Positions 7,933 through 16,727 of a DNA stretch of 64,000 nucleotides are shown one piece after another. The notes under the pieces were generated by a model that did no database searches, was not told the origin of the DNA, and saw nothing but the letters and a program-made list of their open reading frames with translations. Every line of letters starts with the position of its first letter. Positions within the stretch are counted from its first letter, which is position 1. The stretch spans positions 1 to 64,000 of the forward strand of contig CAZGVE010000006.1 of assembly GCA_964528845.1 (NCBI GenBank). The letters run 5' to 3'. A program made the position numbers and the translations under genes. The stretch is from FEN-1191 sp964528845 (GTDB taxonomy: Bacteria; Pseudomonadota; Gammaproteobacteria; Steroidobacterales; Steroidobacteraceae).

Positions 7933-9092
7933 AATATCTGCATCTGGTCTGGGCTGCGCTGCTGCGGCGGCCCGCGCGGACCGGCTTCACGCTGGTCTCG
8001 GTATTGGCGGCGTTCCTGCTGTTCGGATTGCTCGATTCGGTACGTGACGCATTCGCCAACGCCGGCGACAGCGTCGCCGGCGTGGACCGGCTGATCACGA
8101 TCTGCAAAGCCAGCTTCACCCTGCAGCTGCCGAAGAGCCTGAACGCCCGGATCGCCGCAGTGCCTGGGGTCGCGAAGGTCAGCTACGCGAACTGGTTCGG
8201 CGGCATCTATCAGGATCCGAAGAACTTCTTTGCCAACGAAGCAGTGGCCGAGGACTATCTGGAGCTGTTTCCCGAGTTCGAACTCCCGGCGGCGCAGCGC
8301 CAGGCCTTTCACGATACGCGGACCGGTGCCGTGGTGGGGGAAAGCCTGGCGAAGCGCTTCCATTGGGCGATCGGGGACAAGATTCCGCTGCAGGCAACCA
8401 TCTTTCCCCAGAAGAACGGCAGCAACGTCTGGACGCTGGATCTGGTCGGCATCTATCGGATTGCCGATCCGAAGCAGAAGGGGCAGGAGAACCTGCTGCT
8501 GTTCAACTGGAACTACTTCGACGAAGCCAGGGCGTTCGGCAACGGCAGTGTCGGCTGGTATGTGGAGCGGGTCAGCGACCGCTCGGCAACTGACCGCATC
8601 GCCGCGGGCATCGACGCGCTGTCGGCCGATTCGGACCACGAGACCAAGAGCCAGAGCGAGCAGGCCTTCAACGTCGCCTTCGTGAGCCAGTTTGCCGATA
8701 TCGGACTGATCGTCGGGGCGATCATGGGGGCCGTGTTCTTCACACTGATCCTGCTGACCGGCAACACGATGGCGCAGGCGGTGCGGGAGCGCATTCCGGA
8801 GCTGGCGGTGCTCAAGACGATCGGCTTCTCCGCGCGCAGCGTGCTCGCCCTCGTCCTCACCGAATCGGTGCTGCTGCTGGTGCTCGGCGGTACGCTCGGC
8901 CTGCTGCTGGCCATGCTGGTGGTCAGCGGCGTTCGCGCAGCGATCGGCACGGCGGTGCCGATGGTGCCGGTCGATGCGGCGATCTGGGCGCGCGGCCTGC
9001 TGCTCGCGATCCTGATAGGCCTGGTCGTCGGCGCGCTGCCGGCGCGGCGTGGCATGCGCCTGCGCATCGTTGATGCGCTGTCGGGCCGCTGA
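7929..9092 (+). CDS. ABC transporter permease, MacB/FtsX type (first)
   Basis: A 387-residue permease with the four-helix FtsX/MacB layout: one N-terminal membrane helix (about 15-37), a large periplasmic domain (about 40-255) and three C-terminal helices (about 260-285, 305-340, 350-372). The periplasmic domain resembles the MacB_PCD fold. The stretch MAQAVRERIPELAVLKTIGFSARSVL is the typical cytoplasmic coupling segment of these permeases. It is coupled to the ATPase by ATGA and followed after 12 bases by a second, dissimilar permease, so the working complex is probably a heterodimer. Confidence 0.9.
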   Translation: MKYLHLVWAALLRRPARTGFTLVSVLAAFLLFGLLDSVRDAFANAGDSVAGVDRLITICKASFTLQLPKSLNARIAAVPGVAKVSYANWFGGIYQDPKNFFANEAVAEDYLELFPEFELPAAQRQAFHDTRTGAVVGESLAKRFHWAIGDKIPLQATIFPQKNGSNVWTLDLVGIYRIADPKQKGQENLLLFNWNYFDEARAFGNGSVGWYVERVSDRSATDRIAAGIDALSADSDHETKSQSEQAFNVAFVSQFADIGLIVGAIMGAVFFTLILLTGNTMAQAVRERIPELAVLKTIGFSARSVLALVLTESVLLLVLGGTLGLLLAMLVVSGVRAAIGTAVPMVPVDAAIWARGLLLAILIGLVVGALPARRGMRLRIVDALSGR

Positions 9093-9104
9093 GGTCGGCG
9101 CGGG

Positions 9105-10436
9105 ATGCGACGGGTACTGCGCGCAATCCGTGTACTGGCCGTCGGGCTGCTGCGGCTGGTGGGGGTCGCGCTGCCGATCGTGCTGCTGGCCGAACTGCCC
9201 GGGGCGGTGCTGGCAGCGCTCGCGCTGCTGTTCGCGCTGGCGATCGCGTTCACTCGGCGCGGTGCCCAGATCCGGTCCATCGCCTGGATGGGGCTGGCGA
9301 CGATCCCGCAGCGGCTGGGATCTTCCGCAGTCGTGGTCGTCGGCATCGCGGGCGTGGTCGCGGTGCTGGTAGCGCTGCTGGCGATGGCTGCCGGGTTCGA
9401 ATCGACGCTCCGCCAGACCGGCGACGACGACACTGCGATCATCGTACGGGCCGGATCGCAGACCGAGATCAATTCGCAGCTCTCGCATGAGGTGGCGACG
9501 CTGGTTTCCCAGGCGCCGCAGATCCTGCACGATCCGCAGGGCCGACCGATCGCTTCCGCTGAGCTCGTGGTCGTGGCCTCGATACCGAAGCGCAAGACCG
9601 GGCTCGATGCGAATGTCGAGTTGCGCGGCATCGGCGAGCAGGCCTGGGCGCTGCATCCGCAGCTGCGCATCATCGCGGGACGCCGGTTTCGCGCGGGACT
9701 ACGCGAGCTGATAGTCGGTGAGGGGGCGCGCCAGCAGTTCGGCGGTGTCGATGTCGGCTCGACGCTCAAGCTCAACGGCCAGCTGTGGAGCATAGTGGGC
9801 GCCTTCCAGACCGGCGACGCGCATGACTCGGAGATCTGGGGCGACGTCGAGGTCGTCGGGTCCACCTACCGCCGCGGCAGCGCGGTCGCATCGGTAACCG
9901 CCCGGCTGACCGACCCATCCGCGATCGACGCGTTCCGCGCGGCGCTGGCCACTGATCCGCGAATTCAGGTCGATGCCAGCACGACGCGCGCTTATTACAA
10001 CGCCCAGTCCGAGCAGCTCTCGCGGCTGATCCGGATTCTCGGTACCACGGTCGGAGTCATCATGGGCGTGGGCGCGGTGTTCGGGGCGCTCAATACGATG
10101 TACGCGACGGTCGCGGCGCGCGCCCGGGAGATCGCGACGCTGCGGGCCATCGGGTTTGGCGGACTGCCGGTCGTGGTCGCGGTGATCCTGGAGACCATGC
10201 TGCTGGCCGCGGTGGGCGGCGCCCTCGGTGCCGCGCTCGCCTGGCTGGTGTTCCACGACTTCACCGCCTCGACGCTGGGAGCAAATTTCAGCCAGGTGGT
10301 ATTCGCGTTTCAGGTCTCGCCCGCATTGCTCGCGGACGGACTGAAGTGGGCGCTGGCGATCGGCCTGATAGGCGGACTGTTCCCAGCGCTGCGTGCCGCA
10401 CGCATGCCGGTCACGGCAGGACTGCGGGAACTCTAG
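9105..10436 (+). CDS. ABC transporter permease, MacB/FtsX type (second)
   Basis: A 443-residue partner permease. Unlike its neighbour it begins with an extra hydrophobic hairpin (about 8-50) before the first canonical helix (about 72-96). A MacB-like periplasmic domain follows (about 97-300), then three helices at the C-terminus with the coupling segment VAARAREIATLRAIGFGGLPV. The extra N-terminal helices are the main oddity. The gene closes the exporter operon; its stop overlaps by four bases the stop of the convergent oxidoreductase gene. Confidence 0.9.
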   Translation: MRRVLRAIRVLAVGLLRLVGVALPIVLLAELPGAVLAALALLFALAIAFTRRGAQIRSIAWMGLATIPQRLGSSAVVVVGIAGVVAVLVALLAMAAGFESTLRQTGDDDTAIIVRAGSQTEINSQLSHEVATLVSQAPQILHDPQGRPIASAELVVVASIPKRKTGLDANVELRGIGEQAWALHPQLRIIAGRRFRAGLRELIVGEGARQQFGGVDVGSTLKLNGQLWSIVGAFQTGDAHDSEIWGDVEVVGSTYRRGSAVASVTARLTDPSAIDAFRAALATDPRIQVDASTTRAYYNAQSEQLSRLIRILGTTVGVIMGVGAVFGALNTMYATVAARAREIATLRAIGFGGLPVVVAVILETMLLAAVGGALGAALAWLVFHDFTASTLGANFSQVVFAFQVSPALLADGLKWALAIGLIGGLFPALRAARMPVTAGLREL

Positions 10437-11452
10437 CGCGGTCCTTCAGCCACGGAGGCGGTCAGCACAATCTTGCCGACGTGCTCGCCGGCCTCCAGCA
10501 GCCGATGCGCATCGGCGGCCTGATCGAGCGGAAAGGTGCGCTCGATCACGGCCCGGATCCGGCCGGCCTCGATCAGCGGCCACACCTCCGTTCGTAGCGC
10601 CTGCGCGACCTCGCCCTTGAAGGCCGCGCTGCGCGGCCGCAACGTCGAGCCGGTGATCGTCAGCCGTCGGCGCATGAGCAGCCCCAGGTCCACCGGCGCG
10701 CGCGCTCCGTGCAGAAACGCGATCATGAGCAGCCGGCCCTCGATCGCGAGGCACTGCAGATTTCGCTCCACGTAGTCGCCACCGACCATGTCCAGGATCA
10801 CATCAACGCCCGACCGGTCGGTCGCACGGAGGATCGCGGCGACGAAATCCTGCTCGCGGTAGTTAATCGCGAGCTCGGCCCCGAGCTGCAGACAGGCGGC
10901 GCATTTATCGGCGCTGCCGGCGGTGGCGAACACGCGATGCCCGCTCGCGGCAGCGATCTGGATCGCCGCGACACCGATTCCCGATGCGCCCCCGTGCACC
11001 AGCAGGGATTCCCCGGCCCCAAGGTGCCCGCGTCCGAAAACATTGGAGTAGACCGTGAAGAACGTTTCCGGCAGCGAGGCCGCCTCCGTCATCGACAGTC
11101 CCTGCGGTACCGGCAGTGCCTGGCTCGCCGGCACGGCACAGTATTGTGCGTAGCCACCGCCGTTGGTCAGCGCGCAGACCCGATCGCCGATCCGCCAAGG
11201 CCCTGCAGCCGCATCCATCGCGACGAGCACGCCGGCGACCTCGAGCCCCGGCAGGTCCGACGCGTCGGCTGGCACTGGGTAGTTGCCGCTGCGCTGCAGC
11301 AGATCCGGACGATTGACGCCCGCCGCCTCAACCTGGATCAGGATCTCCCCGCGGCGCAATGCTGGCAGCGGCCTTAACCCCACCTGCAGCACTTCCGGGC
11401 CGCCCGGGCGGATGATTTCGACGACTTGCATCGTTGCGGGCAAAGTGTGCAT
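10433..11452 (-). CDS. NAD(P)H quinone oxidoreductase, PIG3/QOR family (zinc-independent MDR)
   Basis: A 339-residue medium-chain reductase. It opens MQVVEIIRPGGPEVLQVG, typical of TP53I3/PIG3-like quinone reductases, has GVNRPDLLQRSGNYP, and a nucleotide-binding segment LLVHGGASGIGVAAIQIA with the AXXGXXG-type signature of NADPH-dependent quinone reductases. The structural-zinc cysteines of alcohol dehydrogenases are absent. It probably reduces quinones or enones with NADPH. The start has an AGGAAGG five bases upstream. A second member of the same superfamily lies at 42.6-43.6 kb. Confidence 0.9.
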   Translation of the reverse strand: MHTLPATMQVVEIIRPGGPEVLQVGLRPLPALRRGEILIQVEAAGVNRPDLLQRSGNYPVPADASDLPGLEVAGVLVAMDAAAGPWRIGDRVCALTNGGGYAQYCAVPASQALPVPQGLSMTEAASLPETFFTVYSNVFGRGHLGAGESLLVHGGASGIGVAAIQIAAASGHRVFATAGSADKCAACLQLGAELAINYREQDFVAAILRATDRSGVDVILDMVGGDYVERNLQCLAIEGRLLMIAFLHGARAPVDLGLLMRRRLTITGSTLRPRSAAFKGEVAQALRTEVWPLIEAGRIRAVIERTFPLDQAADAHRLLEAGEHVGKIVLTASVAEGPR

Positions 11453-11570
11453 GGCGCCTTCCTGTTGCCGGTGCCATCCTAACCCAGCGCGGTCGGCGCG
11501 CGGCCGCGCCGAGTCAACGGGCGGGCGGCTGCAGCGTTATACTCGCCAGGTCTTCACGGAGGATGCGGCC

Positions 11571-12173
11571 ATGCCTCATGCATTGCGTCCCGGCGCCGCT
11601 GGCGCCATCGTGTGCTCGACCCTGCTTGCTCTTGGCTCCGGCGTGGCGCGCAGCGCCGCGGAGCCGCCTGCCGCCGCGGATCAGCCGGCAGCCGCGGCAA
11701 CGGCCGAACGCAGCGCGTGGAAGCACCACCACGTCGCCTTCCAGTACTACGGCCTCACCGCGCTCTATACCTGCGACGGTCTGGAAGACAAGGTCAAGCA
11801 GATCCTGCTGTTCCTCGGCGCTCGCAAGGACGCCCAGGTGCAGGCGACCGGTTGTTTCCGCGGGCCCAATTCGCCAAGCCGCCAGGCTTTCGTGACCGTC
11901 GACTACAATGCGCTGCAGGCCGCGCCGGATTCCAGTGATGCCGACAGCGTCCAGGCACACTGGGCGCCGACCCAGGTCACACCCCGTCGGCCCCGGTTCA
12001 TGGACGAGGGTGACTGTGAGCTCGTCGACGGCATGCGTGCCGTGCTGAAGGACGGGTTCAGCTGGCGTGGCCTCGACTACAGCGCGAGCTGTGTGCCCTA
12101 CAGCCTCTCGCTCGGCGGCTTCAACGTGCGCGGCGAAGTGCTGCAGCCGACCGTGCCTGCCGCGGCCCACTGA
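11571..12173 (+). CDS. Secreted hypothetical protein with four conserved-looking cysteines
   Basis: A 200-residue protein with a signal peptide (cleavage near ARSAAEP, about residue 28) and an Ala-rich linker up to about residue 50. The mature domain starts HHVAFQYYGLTALYTCDGLEDKVKQILL and contains four cysteines in YTCDGL, ATGCFRG, GDCELVDG and SASCVPYS, which could form two disulfides. I recognise the general pattern from uncharacterised proteobacterial periplasmic proteins but know no function. A GGAGG stands nine bases before the ATG. It is monocistronic and converges on the SBF-like transporter gene. Confidence 0.75.
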   Translation: MPHALRPGAAGAIVCSTLLALGSGVARSAAEPPAAADQPAAAATAERSAWKHHHVAFQYYGLTALYTCDGLEDKVKQILLFLGARKDAQVQATGCFRGPNSPSRQAFVTVDYNALQAAPDSSDADSVQAHWAPTQVTPRRPRFMDEGDCELVDGMRAVLKDGFSWRGLDYSASCVPYSLSLGGFNVRGEVLQPTVPAAAH

Positions 12174-12195
12174 ACCGCTTGCTGCGCCGCCGGCC

Positions 12196-13191
12196 TCAGT
12201 CGGTGCCGGCGAGTGCCTGCTGCCGTGCATGGCGCTGTGCATAGCGGCGCGCCAGGATGCCACATACGACGAGCTGCAGCTGGTGATAGACCAGCAGCGG
12301 CAGCATCAACAGGCCTAGGGACGCTCCGCCGCCGAACAGCACCTGGGCGATCGGGGCCCCGCTGGCGAGGCTCTTCTTGGAGCCGCAGAACACCGCGGCT
12401 ACTTCGTCGGCATGCGACAGCCGCAGCCAGCGCGCACCGAGGCGAGTGAGCGTCAGTACCAGCGCCAGCAGCAGCGAGGCCAGCACCAGGATCTGCAGCA
12501 GCACCAGCGGACCGTAGTGCGACCAGATGCCCGCCAGCACGGAGTCGCAGAATGCCACGTAGACGATCAGCACGATCACACCCTGGTCCGCGTGCCGCAG
12601 CAGGCGCTGCCAGCGATGCAGCGCGGCGTGCAGAAGCGGTCGCAGCATCTGCCCGGCGGCGAACGGCAGTACCAGCTTCACCGTCACGTCCTCGATCGCG
12701 GGCAGGATAGGCAACGGTCGCATCTCCGTCGCACTGACCAGACCGACCAGCACCGGCGTGAGCACCATGCCGATCAGCCCGGACAGGGTCGCATCGAAGA
12801 CCGCGCCGGCGACGTTGCCCCTGCCGATGCTGGTCATCGCTATCGAAGAGGAGATGGTCGAGGGCAGGGCGCACAGGAAGAACATGCCGAGCCGCACTTC
12901 GGGGCTCAGCACCTGGCGCGCGCCGAAGAACAGCAGCAGCCCGAGCAGCGGAAACAGCACGTAGGTGCTGAGCTGCACGAACAGGTGCAGCCGCCAGTTG
13001 GCCGCACCGGCCCGCAGTGCCGACGTCGACAGCTCCGTTCCGTGCAGGAAGAACACCAATCCGATGCCGAGTTGTGTGACGCGTCCGAGCTGCAGCGGTC
13101 CGTGCGAGCTGCCCGCCAACGGGAACAGGCACGCGAGCACCACCGCGCCGAGCATGCTGATCAGGAATCCGTCTGCCTTCACGGCGCTCAT
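12196..13191 (-). CDS. Bile acid:sodium symporter-family (SBF-like) transporter
   Basis: A 331-residue integral membrane protein with about nine or ten helices. The segment LGIGLVFFLHGTELS near the N-terminus, LPSTISSSIAMTSIGRGN in the crossover region and FCGSKKSLASGAPIAQVLF near the C-terminus match the SBF-like family (the PF13593/YfeH-type branch), which uses the BASS fold for sodium-coupled uptake of organic anions. Substrate unknown. I chose the ATG before SAVKADGF, close to the first helix; the frame could extend 70 codons but would run into the divergent frmA gene. Confidence 0.88.
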   Translation of the reverse strand: MSAVKADGFLISMLGAVVLACLFPLAGSSHGPLQLGRVTQLGIGLVFFLHGTELSTSALRAGAANWRLHLFVQLSTYVLFPLLGLLLFFGARQVLSPEVRLGMFFLCALPSTISSSIAMTSIGRGNVAGAVFDATLSGLIGMVLTPVLVGLVSATEMRPLPILPAIEDVTVKLVLPFAAGQMLRPLLHAALHRWQRLLRHADQGVIVLIVYVAFCDSVLAGIWSHYGPLVLLQILVLASLLLALVLTLTRLGARWLRLSHADEVAAVFCGSKKSLASGAPIAQVLFGGGASLGLLMLPLLVYHQLQLVVCGILARRYAQRHARQQALAGTD

Positions 13192-13285
13192 CGTGCCAGC
13201 GTGGACGCGGGATTGCCCGGCGATGGTAGCGCAGCGCATGATCCGCCGTGGCAGCGTTGGCGACACCAGCGGATGGAGACGAACG

Positions 13286-14395
13286 ATGAAAGTGCGTGCC
13301 GCGATCGCGTTGCGGGCAGGCGAGCCGCTGCTGATCGACACGGTGGATCTCGAGGGTCCGAAGAGCGGGGAAGTGCTGGTCGAGATCAAGGCGACGGGCA
13401 TCTGCCATACCGATCAGTACACGCTCTCCGGTGCGGATCCGGAAGGGCTGTTTCCGTCGATCCTCGGCCACGAGGGCGCGGGGGTCGTGGTGGATACCGG
13501 GCCCGGCGTGCGCACCCTCCGGCCCGGGGATCACGTAATCCCGCTCTACACGCCGGAATGTCGCGAGTGCAAGAGCTGCACTTCACGCAAGACCAACCTC
13601 TGTACTGCGATTCGCGCCACACAGGGGCGCGGCCTGATGCCAGACGGCAGCAGCCGGTTTTCCCATGCCGGCCGCAGCATCCACCACTACATGGGCTGCT
13701 CGACCTTTGCCAACTACACGGTGCTGCCGGAGATCGCGCTCGCGCGCGTGCGGCCGGACGCGCCGTTGGAGAAGATCTGCTACATCGGCTGCGGTGTCAC
13801 GACCGGCATCGGGGCCGTGCTGTTCACCGCGCGGGTCGAGGCCGGCGCGAACGTGGTCGTGTTCGGACTCGGAGGGATCGGACTGAATGTGGTGCAGGGC
13901 GCGAAGATGGTCGGGGCCGACCGTATCATCGGCGTCGATCTGAACCCGCAGCGCGAGGCGCTCGCGCGTGAACTCGGAATGACGCATTTCGTCAATCCGC
14001 GCGAGCTCGACGGAGAACTCGTGCCGCACCTGATCGAACTCACTGGCGGTGGCGCCGACTACAGCTTCGAATGCATCGGTAATACGCAGGTCATGCGCCA
14101 GGCGCTGGAGTGTTGCCATCGCGGATGGGGCCAGAGCATCATCATCGGCGTGGCCGCCGCAGGAGCCGAGATTGCAACGCGACCGTTTCAGCTGGTCACG
14201 GGCCGCGTCTGGCGGGGGACGGCATTTGGTGGCGCTCGCGGACGTACCGACGTGCCGCGGATCGTGGACTGGTACATGGAGGGTAAGATCCGGATCGATC
14301 CGCTGATCACGCACGTGCTCCCGCTGGAGCGCATCAACGAGGGCTTCGCGCTGATGGCGCGAGGCGAATCGATCCGTAGCGTTGTCGTGTACTGA
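13286..14395 (+). CDS. frmA: S-(hydroxymethyl)glutathione dehydrogenase / class III alcohol dehydrogenase
   Basis: A 369-residue zinc enzyme that oxidises S-hydroxymethylglutathione, the spontaneous adduct of formaldehyde and glutathione, with NAD; it also reduces S-nitrosoglutathione. Catalytic zinc ligands are in GICHTDQYTLSG and GHEGAG; the structural zinc site is the cysteine cluster CRECKSCTSRKTNLC; the Rossmann glycines are FGLGGIGLNV. The long motif region FECIGNTQVMRQALECCHRGWG and IATRPFQLVTGRVW are hallmarks of class III enzymes. GGAG lies eight bases upstream of the ATG. No S-formylglutathione hydrolase or FrmR gene is adjacent, so this is a single-gene unit. Confidence 0.93.
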   Translation: MKVRAAIALRAGEPLLIDTVDLEGPKSGEVLVEIKATGICHTDQYTLSGADPEGLFPSILGHEGAGVVVDTGPGVRTLRPGDHVIPLYTPECRECKSCTSRKTNLCTAIRATQGRGLMPDGSSRFSHAGRSIHHYMGCSTFANYTVLPEIALARVRPDAPLEKICYIGCGVTTGIGAVLFTARVEAGANVVVFGLGGIGLNVVQGAKMVGADRIIGVDLNPQREALARELGMTHFVNPRELDGELVPHLIELTGGGADYSFECIGNTQVMRQALECCHRGWGQSIIIGVAAAGAEIATRPFQLVTGRVWRGTAFGGARGRTDVPRIVDWYMEGKIRIDPLITHVLPLERINEGFALMARGESIRSVVVY

Positions 14396-14469
14396 GATCC
14401 TGTACACCGGGATTGCCGAGCGTTCGGCGGGCGATGGCACTTGTTGCGCCCCAGCTACGGCTGCTCTAG

Positions 14470-14579
14470 TATACTCAAACAGTTGTTCGATTGTGGTGCG
14501 GATGGATAACATGTCCGTGCCAACCCGGGATCGCCATCGTGCTGCCCGGACATAACGGCTGGATAACGGGGGCAATGCA
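14470..14579 (+). promoter_or_regulatory. Putative promoter/operator and structured 5' leader of the DUF6152/DUF6644 cluster
   Basis: A TATACT hexamer at 14470-14475 abuts a near-palindrome at 14475-14490 (TCAAACAGTTGTTCGA, six of eight positions paired), the size of a TetR- or MarR-type operator. I cannot find a good -35 at normal spacing. Further down, ATGTCCG at 14511-14517 and CGGACAT at 14547-14553 form a perfect 7-bp inverted repeat, and GGATAAC occurs twice. GGGGG at 14568-14572 serves as ribosome binding site. Transcription start and regulator are unknown. Confidence 0.3.
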
Positions 14580-15515
14580 ATGAAGATTTCCGGAATGCGA
14601 ATCCGCGCGGCGGTCGCTGCTGCGCTGGCGTGCGCGCTGTGCGGCTCGGCCGCGTATGCCCAATCCTCGGCGCCGGCGGCGGCACCGCAATACAAGAGTT
14701 CCTGGGAAGAATACCAGGCCATGAAAGCCAAAGCGCACGGCGGTACCAAAGTGTCGTTCGACAAGCTCCCGGACTGGACCGGATTGTGGACGCGTAACTT
14801 CGATAACGGCCTCGCCTTCGACCCGAAGCAGAAGAGCCAGGCTGAGACCAGCGCCGTGCTCACGCCCGCGTACAAGAAGCTGCACGACAAGAAAGTGGAG
14901 GACTTCAACACCAAGGGCATCGAGTGGGATCAGCTGAGCTACTGCCTGCCGGCCGGTTATCCGCGCTGGCTCACGGAGCCGTTCCTGCGCGAGTTCGTGC
15001 TGCGGCCGGAGGAAGCCTGGCTGATCAACGAGCAGCTCGAGGAGATCCGGCGTGTCTACACGGACGGCCGTGGCCATATCCCCGACGATGAGGCCTATCC
15101 TCTGTGGGAAGGGGATTCGGTCGGATTCTGGGACGGTGACACGCTGGTCGTCCATACCAACAATCTGAAGCCTGGCGAGTACCAGCGCCTGCAGCCGGAC
15201 TACAGCGATAAGGTGACCACGGTGGAGCGCTGGCGCAAGGTCAGCCCGGACCTGATCGAGGATGCGGTCGACGTCTATGATCCCGAGGGCCTCGCCAAGC
15301 CCTGGCACGTGGTGCAGAAGTATGAGCGCGTGAAGACGCCTGACCTGCGCATCAACTACTGGTCCTGTGAAGAAAACAACAACGTAGTCAAGACTCCTGA
15401 CGGTTCGACGCAGTTCGTTCTGCCGGGCGAGCCGGGCTACAAGGATCCGAACAAACTGCTCGATACATTGTCCGGAGCACAGCCCAAGGCCGAAGCAAAG
15501 CCCAAGGCGAAGTGA
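14580..15515 (+). CDS. Secreted hypothetical protein, first gene of the DUF6152/DUF6644/cytochrome cluster
   Basis: A 311-residue exported protein with a clear signal peptide (ends SAAYAQ, about residue 28). The mature part has LPDWTGLWTRNFDNG, an LPAGYPRW segment, and EGDSVGFWDGDTLVVHTNNL followed by VERWRKVSPDLIEDAVDVYDPEGLAKPWHV. This WEGDTLVVDT-type pattern recurs in uncharacterised secreted proteins of acidobacteria and proteobacteria. Two cysteines (SYCLPAG, WSCEENN) could form one disulfide. The tail is lysine-rich (AQPKAEAKPKAK). It is followed after 62 bases by a DUF6152 gene, a pairing I recall as frequent. No enzymatic motif is evident. Confidence 0.8.
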   Translation: MKISGMRIRAAVAAALACALCGSAAYAQSSAPAAAPQYKSSWEEYQAMKAKAHGGTKVSFDKLPDWTGLWTRNFDNGLAFDPKQKSQAETSAVLTPAYKKLHDKKVEDFNTKGIEWDQLSYCLPAGYPRWLTEPFLREFVLRPEEAWLINEQLEEIRRVYTDGRGHIPDDEAYPLWEGDSVGFWDGDTLVVHTNNLKPGEYQRLQPDYSDKVTTVERWRKVSPDLIEDAVDVYDPEGLAKPWHVVQKYERVKTPDLRINYWSCEENNNVVKTPDGSTQFVLPGEPGYKDPNKLLDTLSGAQPKAEAKPKAK

Positions 15516-15577
15516 CGGTCCGGATGCACTTCCAGGGCGACAGCCCTGGCGACTGGTTCAGAATGGAGGATTGACGC

Positions 15578-16009
15578 ATGAACAGGGTATATGTCGGGGC
15601 GGTCGCCGGATTGATACTGGCAGCAGCCGCCACCACGCCGGCCCTCGCGCATCACTCGGCCGCGATGTTCGACATGGACAAGACGATCAGCGTGAAGGGC
15701 ACGGTCAAGGACTTTCAGTACACCAACCCGCATTCGTGGCTGATCGTCGTGGCACCAGGTGCTGACGGCAAGGATGTGGAGTGGAGCTTTGAGGCCGAAG
15801 GCCCGAGCACGCTGCTGCGCAATGGCATCAAGAAGTCATCCCTCCCAGCTGGCGAGAAGGTCACCGTGCGCACACATCCGATGAAGGATGGACGACCCGC
15901 AGGCGCCTGGATCGACCTCACCCGTGGTGATGGCACGGTGCTCGATCCGCACGGCGGAGTGCCTGCGGAAGCGGCACCGGGTGCAGGCGCCAGCCCGGCC
16001 GGGAAGTAG
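15578..16009 (+). CDS. DUF6152 family periplasmic protein
   Basis: A 143-residue protein with a signal peptide ending ALAHHSAAMFD; the mature protein therefore begins close to a His-His pair, which could bind metal. The core MDKTISVKGTVKDFQYTNPHSWLIV and the Trp-containing VEWSFEAEGPSTLLRNGI match the DUF6152 family of small OB-like secreted proteins. The tail is a flexible Gly/Ala/Pro stretch. A GGAGG precedes the ATG by eight bases. Function unknown; in this and related clusters it travels with a secreted WEGDTLVV-type protein and DUF6644 membrane proteins. Confidence 0.85.
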   Translation: MNRVYVGAVAGLILAAAATTPALAHHSAAMFDMDKTISVKGTVKDFQYTNPHSWLIVVAPGADGKDVEWSFEAEGPSTLLRNGIKKSSLPAGEKVTVRTHPMKDGRPAGAWIDLTRGDGTVLDPHGGVPAEAAPGAGASPAGK

Positions 16010-16180
16010 TCCGGGTTGCCCCGCCTGCCGATGGCGACGTAGCGACGCATCGATTTTTGCTCGGGAGGCGCGGCGGAGAGGATCGTTCCCGCGCCGCTGC
16101 GCGCGCTGCCCGTCGGCCCTGAGGGTTCGCGGGTTGCCACTGCGGCACCGCAGGCTGCCGCCCCCATAGCGAGATACCAG

Positions 16181-16702
16181 ATGTTGCATGCTTTTGCCGC
16201 TTGGCCGTTCGCGTCTTGGCTCGCGACCACAGCCCTGAGCAAGCTGTTTCAGGACGTGCTGTGGATCATCCCGGTCTCGCAGTGCATCCACATCGTTGGC
16301 ATTTCCATCCTGTTCGGATCGGCGCTCGCGATCAACCTGCGGCTGCTGGGTTTGTGGTTCCTCGATCGCTACATTTCGGAGCTTGCGCGCAGCCTGCTGC
16401 CGTGGATGTGGGGCTCGCTGTTCGTGCTGGTACTCACGGGCTTCGTGCAGACGACGGCCGAGCCCGTGCGCGAATTCCAGTCACCGTTCTTCTGGACCAA
16501 GATGACCCTGCTGGCGATCGTCGTGCTGCTCACGGCGGCATTCTCAGGCTCAGTGAGTGCGAACGCGGAGCGCTGGGACGCGGCGGTGACGCGGCCTGCC
16601 GGCGCCAGGACGTTTGCGATCCTCTCCTCCGTGCTCTGGGTTGGCATCATCGTGTTCGGCCGGTTGATCGCGTATACCTGGATCCTGCCGCAGCCTCAGT
16701 GA
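16181..16702 (+). CDS. DUF6644-type four/five-helix membrane protein (first copy)
   Basis: A 173-residue integral membrane protein with helices near 20-50, 70-90, 105-125 and 148-168. The second helix carries a conserved-looking pattern QCIHIVGISILFGSALAINLRLLG; the same H-x(8)-FG-x(5)-[ND]LRL[LI]G pattern is found in the next gene, so the two are divergent paralogues. The buried histidine could ligate heme or metal, but this is inference. The gap from the preceding gene is 171 bases with no gene I can see; the next gene follows after 25 bases. Confidence 0.8.
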   Translation: MLHAFAAWPFASWLATTALSKLFQDVLWIIPVSQCIHIVGISILFGSALAINLRLLGLWFLDRYISELARSLLPWMWGSLFVLVLTGFVQTTAEPVREFQSPFFWTKMTLLAIVVLLTAAFSGSVSANAERWDAAVTRPAGARTFAILSSVLWVGIIVFGRLIAYTWILPQPQ

Positions 16703-16727
16703 AGCTGACGCAGACACGGCACAGTAA

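Noticed and set aside
10433..11452. Zinc alcohol dehydrogenase identity for the quinone oxidoreductase
   Set aside because: Structural and catalytic zinc cysteines are missing, unlike frmA at 13286-14395.
14575..14583. A three-codon upstream ORF (ATG CAA TGA) overlapping the start of the secreted protein gene
   Set aside because: The ribosome site at 14568-14572 is two bases from that ATG, too close, and at normal distance from the real start.
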